Shown: positions 8,634-17,557, numbered from the stretch's first letter. The stretch is DNA of 45,252 bases from Candidatus Scatomonas merdigallinarum (GCA_018716305.1 DVKB01000022.1:1-45252), one strand, 5' to 3'. The notes: generated by a model from the letters alone, not told the origin. Program-made: numbers and translations.

Positions 8634-8843
8634 GAAAAAGTGATTTCGCGGATTGTTCCGGTGTTCCGGTACGCACGATCCAGCAATACGAACAGCGGAA
8701 GAAGAACATCAACAGGGCTCAGGCATCGTATCTTGTCGTGCTGGCAAAGGTGCCGTGCTGTGAGGCAGGGGATTTGATGGAAAAAATAGAATAGAAAAAA
8801 TCGCGGCCATTCAAAAGGCGGATGGAGGGCTTGCCCGGAAAAT

Positions 8844-8885
8844 AGCTGAGGGGAGGAACATGCCTGCATGTTCCTCCCCTCAGCT
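8844..8885 (-). terminator. Perfect 20-bp inverted repeat, likely terminator of the wall-hydrolase gene
   Basis: The 20-bp arms 8844-8863 and 8866-8885 are perfect inverted repeats around a 2-nt centre (AGCTGAGGGGAGGAACATGC). On the minus strand ATTTTCC follows, which suits termination of the gene ending at 8959. On the plus strand there is no T tract, but the hairpin could also stop transcripts from the XRE relic. Confidence 0.6.
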
Positions 8886-8958
8886 GCCTGGGTGTGTTCC
8901 CTCCACTAAGTTCAAGCTTCGCCTTCGGCTCGCTTTTATTAATATAAGCTGCTTTCGA

Positions 8959-10011
8959 TCAATAAAAGTGCTGATATCCGATCTGGATGCCCTGGCCGTA
9001 GCCGCTGTTGAAGTACAGGCAGCTGCCTACGGGGTTTTCTCCATTCAGGGCGGCCTGGGCGGCTTCGTAGCAGTCGCTTCTGGCTCCTGCGGCCAGAACG
9101 TTTGCCAGGGCTCCGGAGTATGCCGGAGTAAACTGGCCGCTCTGGTAGATAACCTCGGAAATGCTGTCCGGGAAGGAGGGGCTGGCCACACGGTTCAGCA
9201 CCACAGCTCCTACCGCTACTTTTCCGGTACGGCTCTCGCCGCCGGCCTCGCACTGAATCAGGGCCGCCAGGAGATCCAGGTCGCTGCCGCTGACAGAAAC
9301 GGAACGGGAAGCCGCCTGGGCTGCTTCCTCCGCCTGGCGGGCCTCCTCTGCCTGGCGGGCGGCTTCTTCCTGGGCGAGCCGCTGCTGATATGCCTCGTAT
9401 TCCTCTTCTGTCATGGCAACATGGGAAAGTTCACCCAGTTCCACGTAGTCGGCGGACATGTAAAGTTCCCGGCCCTCATGGTTTACCAGATACCATCCGT
9501 CTTTTTCCTCCAGAATCCGGACATCGGAGCCTTCCGTTTCCTGGTCCGCGATGGGACTCTCGGTGGTGGCTTCCTCCCGGACATTCAGCACGTCCGCTGT
9601 TACGGTGCCGTCGAATCCATATACATTTTTGTAATGCACTCTGGCCTCCTCCCCGAATACCAGGGATTCGGTCTCAATGTATCCTGTAATCTTTCCGGAA
9701 CGGATCCGGGTCCAGCCTCCCACCGTGCCCAGCACGTCTGCCTGGCAGCCCGGCAGGATCACTCCTGCCACCTGTCCCTTATCAGAAGCGGATGTACGGA
9801 TGTTTCCGTATGTCTGCACATTCGCCGCGGCCTTATCCTCCCAGAACTCGGTATCCATCACAGATACGTTTTCCTGCTCCCATGTCTCCCGGGCGTTCAC
9901 GGATGTGTTTTTGTCGTTCTTTTCTGTTCCTGCATAAACCGGGGCTGCCATCATCAAACTCAGCGCTACAGCGCCTCCCACGATTGCGGCATTCTTCGAT
10001 CTACGTCTCAT
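8959..10011 (-). CDS. Secreted cell-wall hydrolase with SH3 domains and SleB/CwlJ-type catalytic domain
   Basis: This is a predicted exported peptidoglycan hydrolase, 350 residues. I use the second ATG (10011; MRRRSKNAAIVGG) because the first ATG is part of the ribosome site GGAGGTAAGT. A signal peptide ends near PVYA-GTEKN. Two bacterial SH3 modules follow (about 65-115 and 135-190; NVQTYGNIRTSAS, ADVLNVREEATTES). An Ala/Glu/Gln-rich coiled coil comes next (about 205-235). The C-terminal hydrolase domain has the SleB-family core LAALIQCEAGGESRTGKVAV and AVVLNRV, with the likely catalytic Glu in CEAGGES. SleB is a spore-cortex lytic transglycosylase, but SH3-bearing members often act in vegetative wall turnover. 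Confidence 0.9.
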   Translation of the reverse strand: MRRRSKNAAIVGGAVALSLMMAAPVYAGTEKNDKNTSVNARETWEQENVSVMDTEFWEDKAAANVQTYGNIRTSASDKGQVAGVILPGCQADVLGTVGGWTRIRSGKITGYIETESLVFGEEARVHYKNVYGFDGTVTADVLNVREEATTESPIADQETEGSDVRILEEKDGWYLVNHEGRELYMSADYVELGELSHVAMTEEEYEAYQQRLAQEEAARQAEEARQAEEAAQAASRSVSVSGSDLDLLAALIQCEAGGESRTGKVAVGAVVLNRVASPSFPDSISEVIYQSGQFTPAYSGALANVLAAGARSDCYEAAQAALNGENPVGSCLYFNSGYGQGIQIGYQHFY

Positions 10012-10029
10012 ACTTACCTCCATTCTTCC

Positions 10030-10070
10030 GGCAGATTTCTTCTGCCGTTGGGGGATTCTTCTTAATCCCC
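10030..10070 (-). promoter_or_regulatory. Tandem hairpins in the 5' leader of the wall-hydrolase gene
   Basis: Two small stem-loops follow each other in the leader: GGGGATT/AATCCCC (10051-10057/10064-10070) and GGCAGA/TCTGCC (10030-10035/10041-10046). The second ends about 10 nt before the ribosome site. They could stabilise the mRNA or gate translation; no known riboswitch class is recognised. Confidence 0.4.
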
Positions 10071-10109
10071 GCTATTTATTACATATTTGTTAAAATTTAT
10101 TACGGAGTG

Positions 10110-10138
10110 ATTCTATCATCGTTAATAAAGTTTGTCAA
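10110..10138 (-). promoter_or_regulatory. Sigma-A promoter of the wall-hydrolase gene
   Basis: A perfect TTGACA (10133-10138), a 17-bp spacer and TAGAAT (10110-10115) on the minus strand, about 100 bp before the start codon. This vegetative-type promoter argues against purely sporulation-specific expression. Confidence 0.85.
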
Positions 10139-10202
10139 CCTGTTTTTTATTTTTTAATAAACTGTGTCCTGTTTCTTTTCCGCATTTTTCCATTAAAAAA
10201 AC

Positions 10203-10242
10203 GGGGCGGATTCCATGAGAAAAACCTCATGGAATCCGCCCC
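10203..10242 (-). terminator. Strong intrinsic terminator after the deacetylase-like gene
   Basis: A perfect 17-bp stem (10203-10219/10226-10242) with a 6-nt loop is followed on the minus strand by GTTTTTTTAATGG. It lies about 65 bp past the stop of the gene ending at 10306. Confidence 0.92.
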
Positions 10243-10305
10243 GGCCGAATCCGAAACGGTATTCTTCTTTTTATCGCATATTTCTCTGTCCTCTGAAAAC
10301 AGCTT

Positions 10306-11793
10306 CTACAGCGCGTACAGAGCCGGATCTGTGGGACGCTTCGGATCGATGACCTCGGAAGCGTTAAACAGGTCGCTGAGTTTGTCGTTTCCACCGTAAA
10401 CCGCCTCCCAGAGCCGGTATCCATCCAGATTTCTTCGTCCCATCCGCAGATAGTTATCACCCATCTGCACGAAATACTGGGTAGAATCCACATTGCAGAA
10501 AAAGTCAAAGCCTTTGCTCTGAAGATACTGGACTTTGGCGGAGGCGCCATAGTCCTCATTCCAGGCCGCCAGATCCTGTCCGTGGGCAAAAATAATGGTA
10601 TCGGTGCCCCCGATCAGGGGAGCCACCTCCTGCAGCCACCGCTCCGTGTCTGTCTGCAGCCGCTCCAGGCTGCACTCCTCTCCAACTTTGATGTGCCCCC
10701 AGGTATGGCTGGCAAAATTCCATCCATCGGCCTTGATGGCCTCCGCCACCTTTTTGGCCTCTTCGCACTCCTTCTCCCAGTCAAAATCCGGATGAGCTTC
10801 CAGCCAGGCCGCCTGATCCGCGGAAAGATCCCGGCGGTTTTTGTAGTCGCTGTCCGTGCGGTAGCCCAGGATACCGTTATAGCCCGTGAGGGCAATGGTG
10901 CCCTTGGCTCCTTTATAGGAAAAATCCGGATGCTCCTCCAGAAAATCATCCAGAAGCGGCACACAGTCATAGGAGCCGGTCACGGTCTCTCCCTCCGGAG
11001 TGATATATTCGCAGGTGGGTTTTCCCTCCTCGTCCAGAACCATCTTTGAGGCGATGCCGCGTCCATCGTAGCTGTGATAATAGCTGAGGTCGTCCAGAGA
11101 AAGCACAAAGGGACTCTTTCCCGGAGGAAGCAGAATCTCTTTGGGCGTCAGATGCACCGCTCCGTTGGCATCGGTGGTCTTCTCCGCCAGATCGTGCAGA
11201 TCCACCAGCACGTAGCCTCTGGCATACATCTGCTCCAGCATGGCATTGAATTCGTCCACCGTGGTCATCCACTGACAGAAGCCCGCTGTCAGCGGATCCT
11301 CAGGGTGCGCAAAGCCCCTCTCCGGATCCACCACCAGAGAATGGAAAAATACATGGGTGACCGCCTGGGGAGAGGTGGGCACCAGGTTTGTCTTCTGAAG
11401 CTCATATTCCGCGATCCTGGAACTGAGATCCGCGTCCTGATCCGCTCCCTTTACAGAGTTCAGAATTTCCAAAGCCCCGTCGTAGTCATACTGAACCGCC
11501 AGTTTTTCCGCTTCCTGAAGAGCTGTCTCCTTATCGTAATTTCCCGTCTCCGAAGAGCCGCCCTCTGTTTCCGGCGCAGGAGTTTCCGCGGGTTTCTGAA
11601 ACTCCTGGCTGTTTTCCGGGGAATTTCCCCAGAATCCCATCTGTTCCAGTTTTTCCATGCCGCCGGAGGCCAGCCAGATCATTCCTAAAAGTATCACCAG
11701 AAGCACTGCCAGAAGGATGGTCTTCCAGATCAATCTTGTCCTGCCCTTGCGCCTTTTCTTTTCCGCGGGAGACAGTTGTTCTTTTCTGCTCAC
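10306..11793 (-). CDS. Membrane-anchored polysaccharide deacetylase-like protein
   Basis: This family (carbohydrate esterase 4 / NodB fold) removes N-acetyl groups from wall or surface polysaccharides. I place the start at the GTG at 11791-11793 (reads MSRKEQLSPAEKKRRKG) behind AAAGGAGAAATCT; the longer frame runs into a leader hairpin. The 495-residue product has a basic N-terminus and one membrane helix (about 20-42), a Pro/Glu-rich spacer, a helical segment, and then the catalytic part. VLSLDDLSYYH resembles the metal-binding TFDD motif, and FASHTWGH gives the second motif H-x3-H. The sequence between them is unusually long and the motifs diverge, so the substrate is unknown. It is monocistronic with a strong terminator. 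Confidence 0.8.
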   Translation of the reverse strand: MSRKEQLSPAEKKRRKGRTRLIWKTILLAVLLVILLGMIWLASGGMEKLEQMGFWGNSPENSQEFQKPAETPAPETEGGSSETGNYDKETALQEAEKLAVQYDYDGALEILNSVKGADQDADLSSRIAEYELQKTNLVPTSPQAVTHVFFHSLVVDPERGFAHPEDPLTAGFCQWMTTVDEFNAMLEQMYARGYVLVDLHDLAEKTTDANGAVHLTPKEILLPPGKSPFVLSLDDLSYYHSYDGRGIASKMVLDEEGKPTCEYITPEGETVTGSYDCVPLLDDFLEEHPDFSYKGAKGTIALTGYNGILGYRTDSDYKNRRDLSADQAAWLEAHPDFDWEKECEEAKKVAEAIKADGWNFASHTWGHIKVGEECSLERLQTDTERWLQEVAPLIGGTDTIIFAHGQDLAAWNEDYGASAKVQYLQSKGFDFFCNVDSTQYFVQMGDNYLRMGRRNLDGYRLWEAVYGGNDKLSDLFNASEVIDPKRPTDPALYAL

Positions 11794-11887
11794 AGATTTC
11801 TCCTTTCTGAAAGATACCGGGGACGGAGGCCCGGGCGTTCCATACCGCCCCGCCGCGTTCAATCCCCATATCTTCTTAAAAGCTGTT

Positions 11888-11941
11888 GGATTCAAAAGCC
11901 CCCTACGAGCAATCTCGTGGGAGTTTAGGCCTTTTGACCCT
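11888..11941 (-). repeat. Structured leader element before the deacetylase-like gene
   Basis: CAAAAG (11893-11898) pairs with CTTTTG (11931-11936), and the inner arms CCCTACGAG/CTCGTGGG form a second stem around CAAT. The minus strand contains the core GGGGGCTTTTGA also seen at 8530-8551. Translating it gives an apparent N-terminal extension of the next gene (GLNSHEIARRGLLNP), which I consider spurious. The rest of 11794-12047 includes a -10-like TAAAAT near 11980 and no gene. Confidence 0.5.
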
Positions 11942-12047
11942 GGTGTCATCTTTCATTCAAGACTCGCTCCTATTTTACCGTAAAAATTTAGGAAAGTACA
12001 GTAAAACCCTCTTTTTCTTCCTTAAGATTTTCTTGTCCTGCGGCGAT

Positions 12048-12830
12048 TCACTCCTCCGGATGCCTCTGGGCGTGGGCCGTATACATCAGTACCGCCGCCG
12101 CCACTGCCGCGTTCAGAGATTCCACCTGCCCCTCCATGGGGATCCGCACCAGACAGTCCGCCCGGTCCGCCAGCTGCCTGCTGAGGCCGTTTCCCTCATT
12201 GCCGATCAGGAACGCGCTGCCCCCGCGGTAGTCTTCCCCGGCATAAGACCGCTTTCCGGCCAGGTGGGCGGCAAAGGTGCGGATCCCCTGCTGTCTCAGC
12301 CGGTCAGCCGCTTCCAGAATATCTTCCGGGAAACAGCAGGGCATCCGGTACACCGATCCCATAGTGGAACGGATGGTCTTTGGATGAAACAGATCCACGC
12401 AGTTTCTGCTGAGAAGCACCCCGGTAACGCCTGCCCCCTCCGCCGTCCGCAGAATGGTTCCCACATTGCCCGGATCCTGAAGGTCCTCCAGCACCAGAAT
12501 CAGCGGCTCACTGCCGCCGGTCACCTGTTCCCAGGTCCAGGAGGGCATCCGCACCAGGCTCAGAATCCCCTGGGGGGTCCGGGTATCGCACATGCGGGAA
12601 AACACTCCGTCCTCCACTACTTCCCAGGATCTCCCGGTCCGGCTCAGAAAATCCCGGTGTTCCCTCTCAAAGCTTTCTGAGACAAACACCTTTTCCAGGA
12701 GCTCCGGCGGAGCCTCCCGAAACAGTTTGATCCCCTCCGCCGCGAATAGCCGCTCCTCTTTCCGCAGCTTTCCTCTGGCGTTCAGCTGCGCTACATGTTT
12801 CACCTGACTGTTGCTGCTGCTCGTAATCAT
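12048..12830 (-). CDS. SpoU/TrmH-family RNA 2'-O-methyltransferase
   Basis: These enzymes use S-adenosylmethionine to methylate ribose 2'-OH groups in rRNA or tRNA through a deep-trefoil-knot SPOUT fold. The 260-residue protein has the N-terminal substrate-binding domain (SSSNSQVKHVAQLNARGKLR; residues about 1-95). SpoU motif 1 follows as LEDLQDPGNVGTILRTAEG (near 112-130), motif 2 as FLIGNEGNGLS (near 212) and motif 3 as ESLNAAVAAAVLMY (near 240). It matches the RlmB/TsnR-like subgroup; the target nucleotide cannot be read from sequence. The start is supported by AAGGAGACAGGAT before the ATG. It lies downstream of pfkA beyond a terminator. Confidence 0.93.
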   Translation of the reverse strand: MITSSSNSQVKHVAQLNARGKLRKEERLFAAEGIKLFREAPPELLEKVFVSESFEREHRDFLSRTGRSWEVVEDGVFSRMCDTRTPQGILSLVRMPSWTWEQVTGGSEPLILVLEDLQDPGNVGTILRTAEGAGVTGVLLSRNCVDLFHPKTIRSTMGSVYRMPCCFPEDILEAADRLRQQGIRTFAAHLAGKRSYAGEDYRGGSAFLIGNEGNGLSRQLADRADCLVRIPMEGQVESLNAAVAAAVLMYTAHAQRHPEE

Positions 12831-12863
12831 ATCCTGTCTCCTTGTTGTTTTTCCCGCGAAAAA

Positions 12864-12899
12864 GCTGCCCGGAACAAAGCGTTTCTGTTCTCAGGCAGC
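12864..12899 (-). terminator. Intrinsic terminator after pfkA
   Basis: GCTGCC...GAACA pairs with TGTTC...GGCAGC (6 + 5 bp with a small internal loop), followed on the minus strand by TTTTTC. It lies 38 bp past the pfkA stop. Confidence 0.75.
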
Positions 12900-12936
12900 C
12901 TGAAAGTCGATCCGGATCACTGCCGCTGCCGCGGCG

Positions 12937-13929
12937 TCATTTTGCGTAATTATAGGAAAGGGCTCTCGCGATCTCGTACTGATACTCGGGAATCGTCTTC
13001 TGCATGGCAAGGGCTTCGTTGATATCAAAATCCACATACTCGCCGTTCTTGTACCCTACCACTCTCTTGGTCTTGCCGGCGATCAGAAGATCTACCGCGT
13101 AGGCTCCCATGATGGAGGCGTACACTCTGTCCTTGCAGGTAGGGCTTCCCCCCCGCTGCATGTGGCCCAGAATGGTGGCCCGGGTCTCAATGCCGGTAGC
13201 CGCCTCGATCCGCTTTGCCATGGCCTCGGAATGTCCGATCCCCTCGGCATTGATGATAATGTGGTGCTTTTTGCCTTTCTTGCGGTTTTCGATAATGTTG
13301 TTAATGATCTTCTGCTCATCGTAATCATATTTTTCCGGAAGCAGAATATCCTCCGCGCCGTTGGCAATGCCGCACCAGAGGGCAATGTATCCGGCGTTTC
13401 TTCCCATTACCTCGATGATGCTGCAGCGCTCATGGGAAGTGGAGGTGTCCCTTACCTTATCAATGGCCTCCATAGCCGTGTTGACCGCAGTGTCAAAGCC
13501 GATGGTATATTCGGTGCAGGCGATATCCAGGTCAATGGTCCCCGGCACGCCGATGGTGTTGATTCCCAGGTTCGCCAGCTTCTGCGCTCCGGCAAAGGAA
13601 CCGTCTCCTCCGATGACTACCAGACCGTCGATGCCGAATTTACGGCAGGTAGCCGCCGCCTGCTGCAGACCTTCCTCGGTGCGCATCTCCGCGCAGCGAG
13701 CTGTATACAAAATGGTGCCGCCCCTCTGGATGGTATCGGACACATCCTTGGCGGACAGATCAATGATTTCCTCATTCATCAGGCCATCGTAGCCTTTGAG
13801 GATTCCCTTCATCTTGATTCCTCTGCTGAGTCCCCGGCGCACCGCCGCACGGATCGCGGCATTCATACCGGGAGCGTCGCCGCCGCTGGTCAGGACGCCG
13901 ATTGTCTTTACTTTGCTCTCCACAGCCAT
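12937..13929 (-). CDS. pfkA: 6-phosphofructokinase
   Basis: PFK phosphorylates fructose 6-phosphate, the committed glycolytic step. I start at the ATG at 13927-13929 (MAVESKVKTIGVLTSGGD) behind GGAGGAAAACAA; the longer frame lacks a ribosome site. The protein is 330 residues. It has the nucleotide-binding SGGDAPGMNAA (15-25) and GGDGS (107-111), the catalytic loop GTIDLDI with the presumed base D133, and MGRNAGY. The usual bacterial loop is TIDND; here Leu replaces the Asn. GGDGS retains the Gly typical of ATP-dependent enzymes. It follows dnaE by 82 bp, an arrangement common in Firmicutes. Confidence 0.96.
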   Translation of the reverse strand: MAVESKVKTIGVLTSGGDAPGMNAAIRAAVRRGLSRGIKMKGILKGYDGLMNEEIIDLSAKDVSDTIQRGGTILYTARCAEMRTEEGLQQAAATCRKFGIDGLVVIGGDGSFAGAQKLANLGINTIGVPGTIDLDIACTEYTIGFDTAVNTAMEAIDKVRDTSTSHERCSIIEVMGRNAGYIALWCGIANGAEDILLPEKYDYDEQKIINNIIENRKKGKKHHIIINAEGIGHSEAMAKRIEAATGIETRATILGHMQRGGSPTCKDRVYASIMGAYAVDLLIAGKTKRVVGYKNGEYVDFDINEALAMQKTIPEYQYEIARALSYNYAK

Positions 13930-14011
13930 TTGTTTTCCTCCATACTCACATGCAACCCACATGGTGATTCCAAAACGATACGCCGCCCCGGGCGGTACTA
14001 TCATTCATATT

Positions 14012-17000
14012 TTAATGCATTTTTCCGGGTTTTTCAATGTTCTTTTCTACAACTTTCACGTTGGCTTCCCCGTACTTTTCAGCAAGTTTTCCGGTCAGAG
14101 CGGCGTCCGCGCTGACATTGCGGCTCTGGGGCAGGCGCTTCATAGCCTTTTCCGACCGGATATAGAGGACAACGCTGTCGCTGCCGTCGGACTCTCTCAG
14201 TATATCGTACAGCTCTGCGACTTCTTCCTCATACTGCTTTCTGTCAGAGAACTGAATCCACAGTTCTTTCCCCATGGTATCAAAGGGATATATTTTTTCC
14301 AGAATCAGTTTGCTGGGCCGCTCTTCCTCCACAGAAACTCTTCCCTGGATAAAAACCTTAGAATCCTCCTTCAGAAGCTCCGCGTTCCGCTCATAATCTC
14401 TGGGAAATACAATGACCTCCACGGTTCCCACCAGGTCTTCCAGGGTCAGAAAGGCCATGGTTTTATTATTCTTTGTATATTTAATGGTTTTATCCGTAAT
14501 CATGCCCCCCAGAATCTCTTTGGCTCCGTCCCGGACTCTGGGATATCCGCTCTCCTCATCCGGCAGAAAATCCGTAGTGACGGCGGAAATATTTTTTCTC
14601 AGCCGCTCCCCGTATTCCTCCAGGGGATGGCCGCTGATATAGACCCCCAGCACTTCTTTTTCAAAGGCCAGTTTTTCTTCCTTTTCGTATTCCCCCACAT
14701 TTGGCAGCCGCAGTTCAAACTCTTCTTTTTCCTCTCCGGACAGCAGATCAAACAGGCTCATCTGTCCGGTGAGGGAATTTTTTCTGTCCTGGCTGATCTG
14801 ATCCAGCACCTGCTCGTAGACCTGCATAAACTGTTTTCTGGTCCCCCCCAGACTGTCAAAGGCTCCGGACTTGATAAAATTTTCCAGGGTCCGCTTGTTG
14901 ACCTCTTTGCCGGACAGCCGCTGGCAGAAATCCCGGATGCTGGTGAAAGGACCTCCTTTCCCGCGCTCCTGTCCGATGGCCTCCATCACCGGCCGGCCGA
15001 TGCCCTTAATGGCCGAGAGGGCATAGCGGATGCTGCCTCCCTCCACGGTAAAAACTCCTTCGCTCTTATTGATGTCCGGGGGCAGGATGGCAATCCCCAT
15101 CTGCCGGCAGTTTGCGATGTATTCCGATACTTTTCCCGGATTGTCAATGCAGGAGGTCATCAGGGCAGCCATAAATTCCACCGGATAATAGTATTTCAGC
15201 CAGGCAGTCTGATAGGAGACAATGGCATAAGCCGCCGCGTGGGATTTGTTAAAGGCGTACTTGGCGAAATCGATCATCTCATCATAGATCTTGTTGGCGG
15301 TTTTTTCGTCAATTCCCCGGCTGACGCAGCCCGGCACTCCCTCTTCGGGATTTCCGTAAACAAAATTCCGGCGCTCCTTTTCCATGACGGAGGCTTTTTT
15401 CTTGGACATGGCACGGCGGACCAGATCGCTGCGGCCCAGAGTATAGCCTGCCAGATCCCGGACAATCTGCATGACCTGTTCCTGATAGACAATACAGCCG
15501 TAGGTGGGTTCCAGAATAGGCTTCAGCTGCGGGCAGTCGTACCGGATGGTCTCCGGATGATTCTTTCCCCGGATGTACTGGGGGATAAAGTCCATGGGGC
15601 CGGGACGGTACAGGGAAATCCCGGCGATAATATCCTCCAGGCTTTGGGGTTTCAGCTCTTTCATGAAATTCTTCATACCCGCGGACTCCAGCTGGAACAC
15701 ACCCTCGCACTTCCCGGAGCCGATCATCTGCAGAACCTTTGGATCGTTAAAATCGATTTTCATCATGTCAATGGCATGGCCCGCTGTTTTTTCCGCAAGC
15801 TTCTGGGCGTTCTGGATCACAGTCAGGGTCCGCAGACCCAGAAAATCCATTTTCAGCAGCCCCAGCTCCTCCAGGGTGGTCATGGTAAACTGGGTGGTGA
15901 TAGTGCCGTCCGCCGCCCGGGACAGAGGCACATATTCATCCACAGCTTTCTGGGAAATCACCACTCCCGCGGCATGCATGGAGGTATGGCGGGGAAGTCC
16001 TTCCAGGCGCTTTGCCATATCGATCAGATGGCGGATCCCGGGATCCTCCTCACAGGCCTTCCGAAGCTCCGCGCTCATGGTCAGCGCTTTGTCGATGGTT
16101 ATATTCAGTTCGTTGGGCACCATCTTGGCGATGGCATCCACCTGGGCGTAGGGCATATCCAGCACCCGCCCCACATCCCGGATCACGCCCCGGGCCGCCA
16201 GCGTACCGAAGGTGACGATCTGCACCACCCGGTCCTTGCCGTACTTGCGCACTACATAGTCGATAACCTCCTGGCGGCGCTCAAAGCAGAAATCCACGTC
16301 AATATCCGGCATGGACACCCGCTCCGGGTTCAGGAAGCGCTCAAAGAGCAGGCTGTAGCGCATGGGATCCAGCTGGGTGATTCCCAGAGTGTAGGACACC
16401 AGGCTGCCGGCGGCGCTGCCCCGGCCCGGCCCCACCATAATATCGTGGTCTCTGGCGTATTTGATGAAATCCCACACAATCAGGAAATAATCCACGTACC
16501 CCATGGTCTGAATGGTCCGCAGCTCATAGTCCAGCCGCTCCCGCAGCTCCTCTGTCACCGGATGATACCGCTGCTTCAGCCCCTCATGGCAGAGCTGATT
16601 CAGATACTCCCAGGAAGTATACCCCTCGGGCACATCATATTTCGGCAGCTTGGTAACGCCGAACTCGATCTCCACATGGCAGCGGTCGGCGATCTTCTGG
16701 GTGTTTTCCAAAGCCTCCGGGGCATAGGGAAACAGCTCCTCCATCTCCTCGGGGGATTTTACATAGTACTGTCCGCCCTCATAGCGCATCCGGTCTTCGT
16801 CCTGAAGTTTTTTCCCGGTCTGGATGCACAGCAGAATATCGTGGGGCGCCGCGTCCCTGGCGTACGTATAGTGAACGTCATTCGTGGCCGTCAGCCCGAT
16901 GCCGGTCTCCTGGCTCATGCGCATCAGCTGGGGGTTCACCAGCCTCTGCTCCGGGATCCCGTGGTCCTGAAGCTCCAGGAAAAAATTCCCCTTTCCGAAA

Positions 17001-17494
17001 ATCTCCTCATATCGGAGGGCCGCCTTTTTTGCCTCTTCATAAAGGTTCCTCACCAGATACCTCTGAACCTCCCCGGCCAGACAGGCGGAGAGAGCGATGA
17101 GCCCCTCATGGTACTCCCGCAGCAGTTCCAGATCCACTCGGGGTTTATAGTAAAATCCCTCCACAAAGCCCCGGGAGACGATCTTCATGAGGTTGGCATA
17201 GCCCTGGTTGTTCTCCGCCAGAAGCACCAGGTGATAATAGCGGTCGTCATCCCTGCCTGCCTCCCGGTCAAACCGGGAGCCGGGAGCTACATAGACCTCG
17301 CAGCCCAGAATGGGATTGATCCCCGCCTCCCGGGCCGCTTTATAAAAATCAATGCAGCCATACATCACCCCGTGATCCGTAATGGCCGCACTGTTCATCC
17401 CCAGTTCCTTTACCCGGGCGACGTATTCTTTTATCTTATTGGAGCCGTCCAGCAGACTGTACTCCGTGTGTACGTGCAGATGCGCAAAATTCAT
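14012..17494 (-). CDS. dnaE: DNA polymerase III alpha subunit (DnaE)
   Basis: This is the DnaE-type replicative polymerase, 1160 residues. The N-terminal PHP domain begins HLHVHTEYSLLDGSNKIKEY, and its metal-binding histidines are intact. The C-family palm carries the catalytic aspartates in MPDIDVDFCFERR (near residue 397-401), and GPGRGSAAGSLV lies just before it. Fingers and a helix-hairpin-helix segment follow, then a C-terminal OB fold (about 980-1060; VEVIVFPRDYERN). In Firmicutes that also have PolC, DnaE extends primers and takes part in repair; PolC is not in this window. The start follows AAAAGGAAATACT. Confidence 0.97.
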   Translation of the reverse strand: MNFAHLHVHTEYSLLDGSNKIKEYVARVKELGMNSAAITDHGVMYGCIDFYKAAREAGINPILGCEVYVAPGSRFDREAGRDDDRYYHLVLLAENNQGYANLMKIVSRGFVEGFYYKPRVDLELLREYHEGLIALSACLAGEVQRYLVRNLYEEAKKAALRYEEIFGKGNFFLELQDHGIPEQRLVNPQLMRMSQETGIGLTATNDVHYTYARDAAPHDILLCIQTGKKLQDEDRMRYEGGQYYVKSPEEMEELFPYAPEALENTQKIADRCHVEIEFGVTKLPKYDVPEGYTSWEYLNQLCHEGLKQRYHPVTEELRERLDYELRTIQTMGYVDYFLIVWDFIKYARDHDIMVGPGRGSAAGSLVSYTLGITQLDPMRYSLLFERFLNPERVSMPDIDVDFCFERRQEVIDYVVRKYGKDRVVQIVTFGTLAARGVIRDVGRVLDMPYAQVDAIAKMVPNELNITIDKALTMSAELRKACEEDPGIRHLIDMAKRLEGLPRHTSMHAAGVVISQKAVDEYVPLSRAADGTITTQFTMTTLEELGLLKMDFLGLRTLTVIQNAQKLAEKTAGHAIDMMKIDFNDPKVLQMIGSGKCEGVFQLESAGMKNFMKELKPQSLEDIIAGISLYRPGPMDFIPQYIRGKNHPETIRYDCPQLKPILEPTYGCIVYQEQVMQIVRDLAGYTLGRSDLVRRAMSKKKASVMEKERRNFVYGNPEEGVPGCVSRGIDEKTANKIYDEMIDFAKYAFNKSHAAAYAIVSYQTAWLKYYYPVEFMAALMTSCIDNPGKVSEYIANCRQMGIAILPPDINKSEGVFTVEGGSIRYALSAIKGIGRPVMEAIGQERGKGGPFTSIRDFCQRLSGKEVNKRTLENFIKSGAFDSLGGTRKQFMQVYEQVLDQISQDRKNSLTGQMSLFDLLSGEEKEEFELRLPNVGEYEKEEKLAFEKEVLGVYISGHPLEEYGERLRKNISAVTTDFLPDEESGYPRVRDGAKEILGGMITDKTIKYTKNNKTMAFLTLEDLVGTVEVIVFPRDYERNAELLKEDSKVFIQGRVSVEEERPSKLILEKIYPFDTMGKELWIQFSDRKQYEEEVAELYDILRESDGSDSVVLYIRSEKAMKRLPQSRNVSADAALTGKLAEKYGEANVKVVEKNIEKPGKMH

Positions 17495-17557
17495 AGTATT
17501 TCCTTTTCTGTTTTAATTTTTCTATCCCGGATCAGTATATCACTTTTAAAGAGGAAA

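Larger units (their letters stand above)
8528..8794 (+). pseudogene. Relic of a small XRE-type helix-turn-helix protein
   Basis: This is the only plausible plus-strand coding remnant before the deacetylase region. Its C-terminal 50 residues (SGVPVRTIQQYEQRKKNINR, then AQASYLVVLAKVPCCEAGDL and MEKIE) match the second half of small clostridial XRE-type DNA-binding proteins, in which SGVxxRTIQQYEQ is the recognition-helix region. The N-terminal half, which should hold the first helices, is mostly replaced by unrelated sequence read from the nfeD leader. It has no ribosome site and its 5' part overlaps the nfeD promoter on the other strand. It is probably a dead fragment, though an 88-codon frame is open. 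Confidence 0.5.

Noticed and set aside
11794-11949. N-terminal extension of the deacetylase-like protein
   Set aside because: It translates a leader hairpin and has no ribosome site, whereas GTG at 11793 has one.
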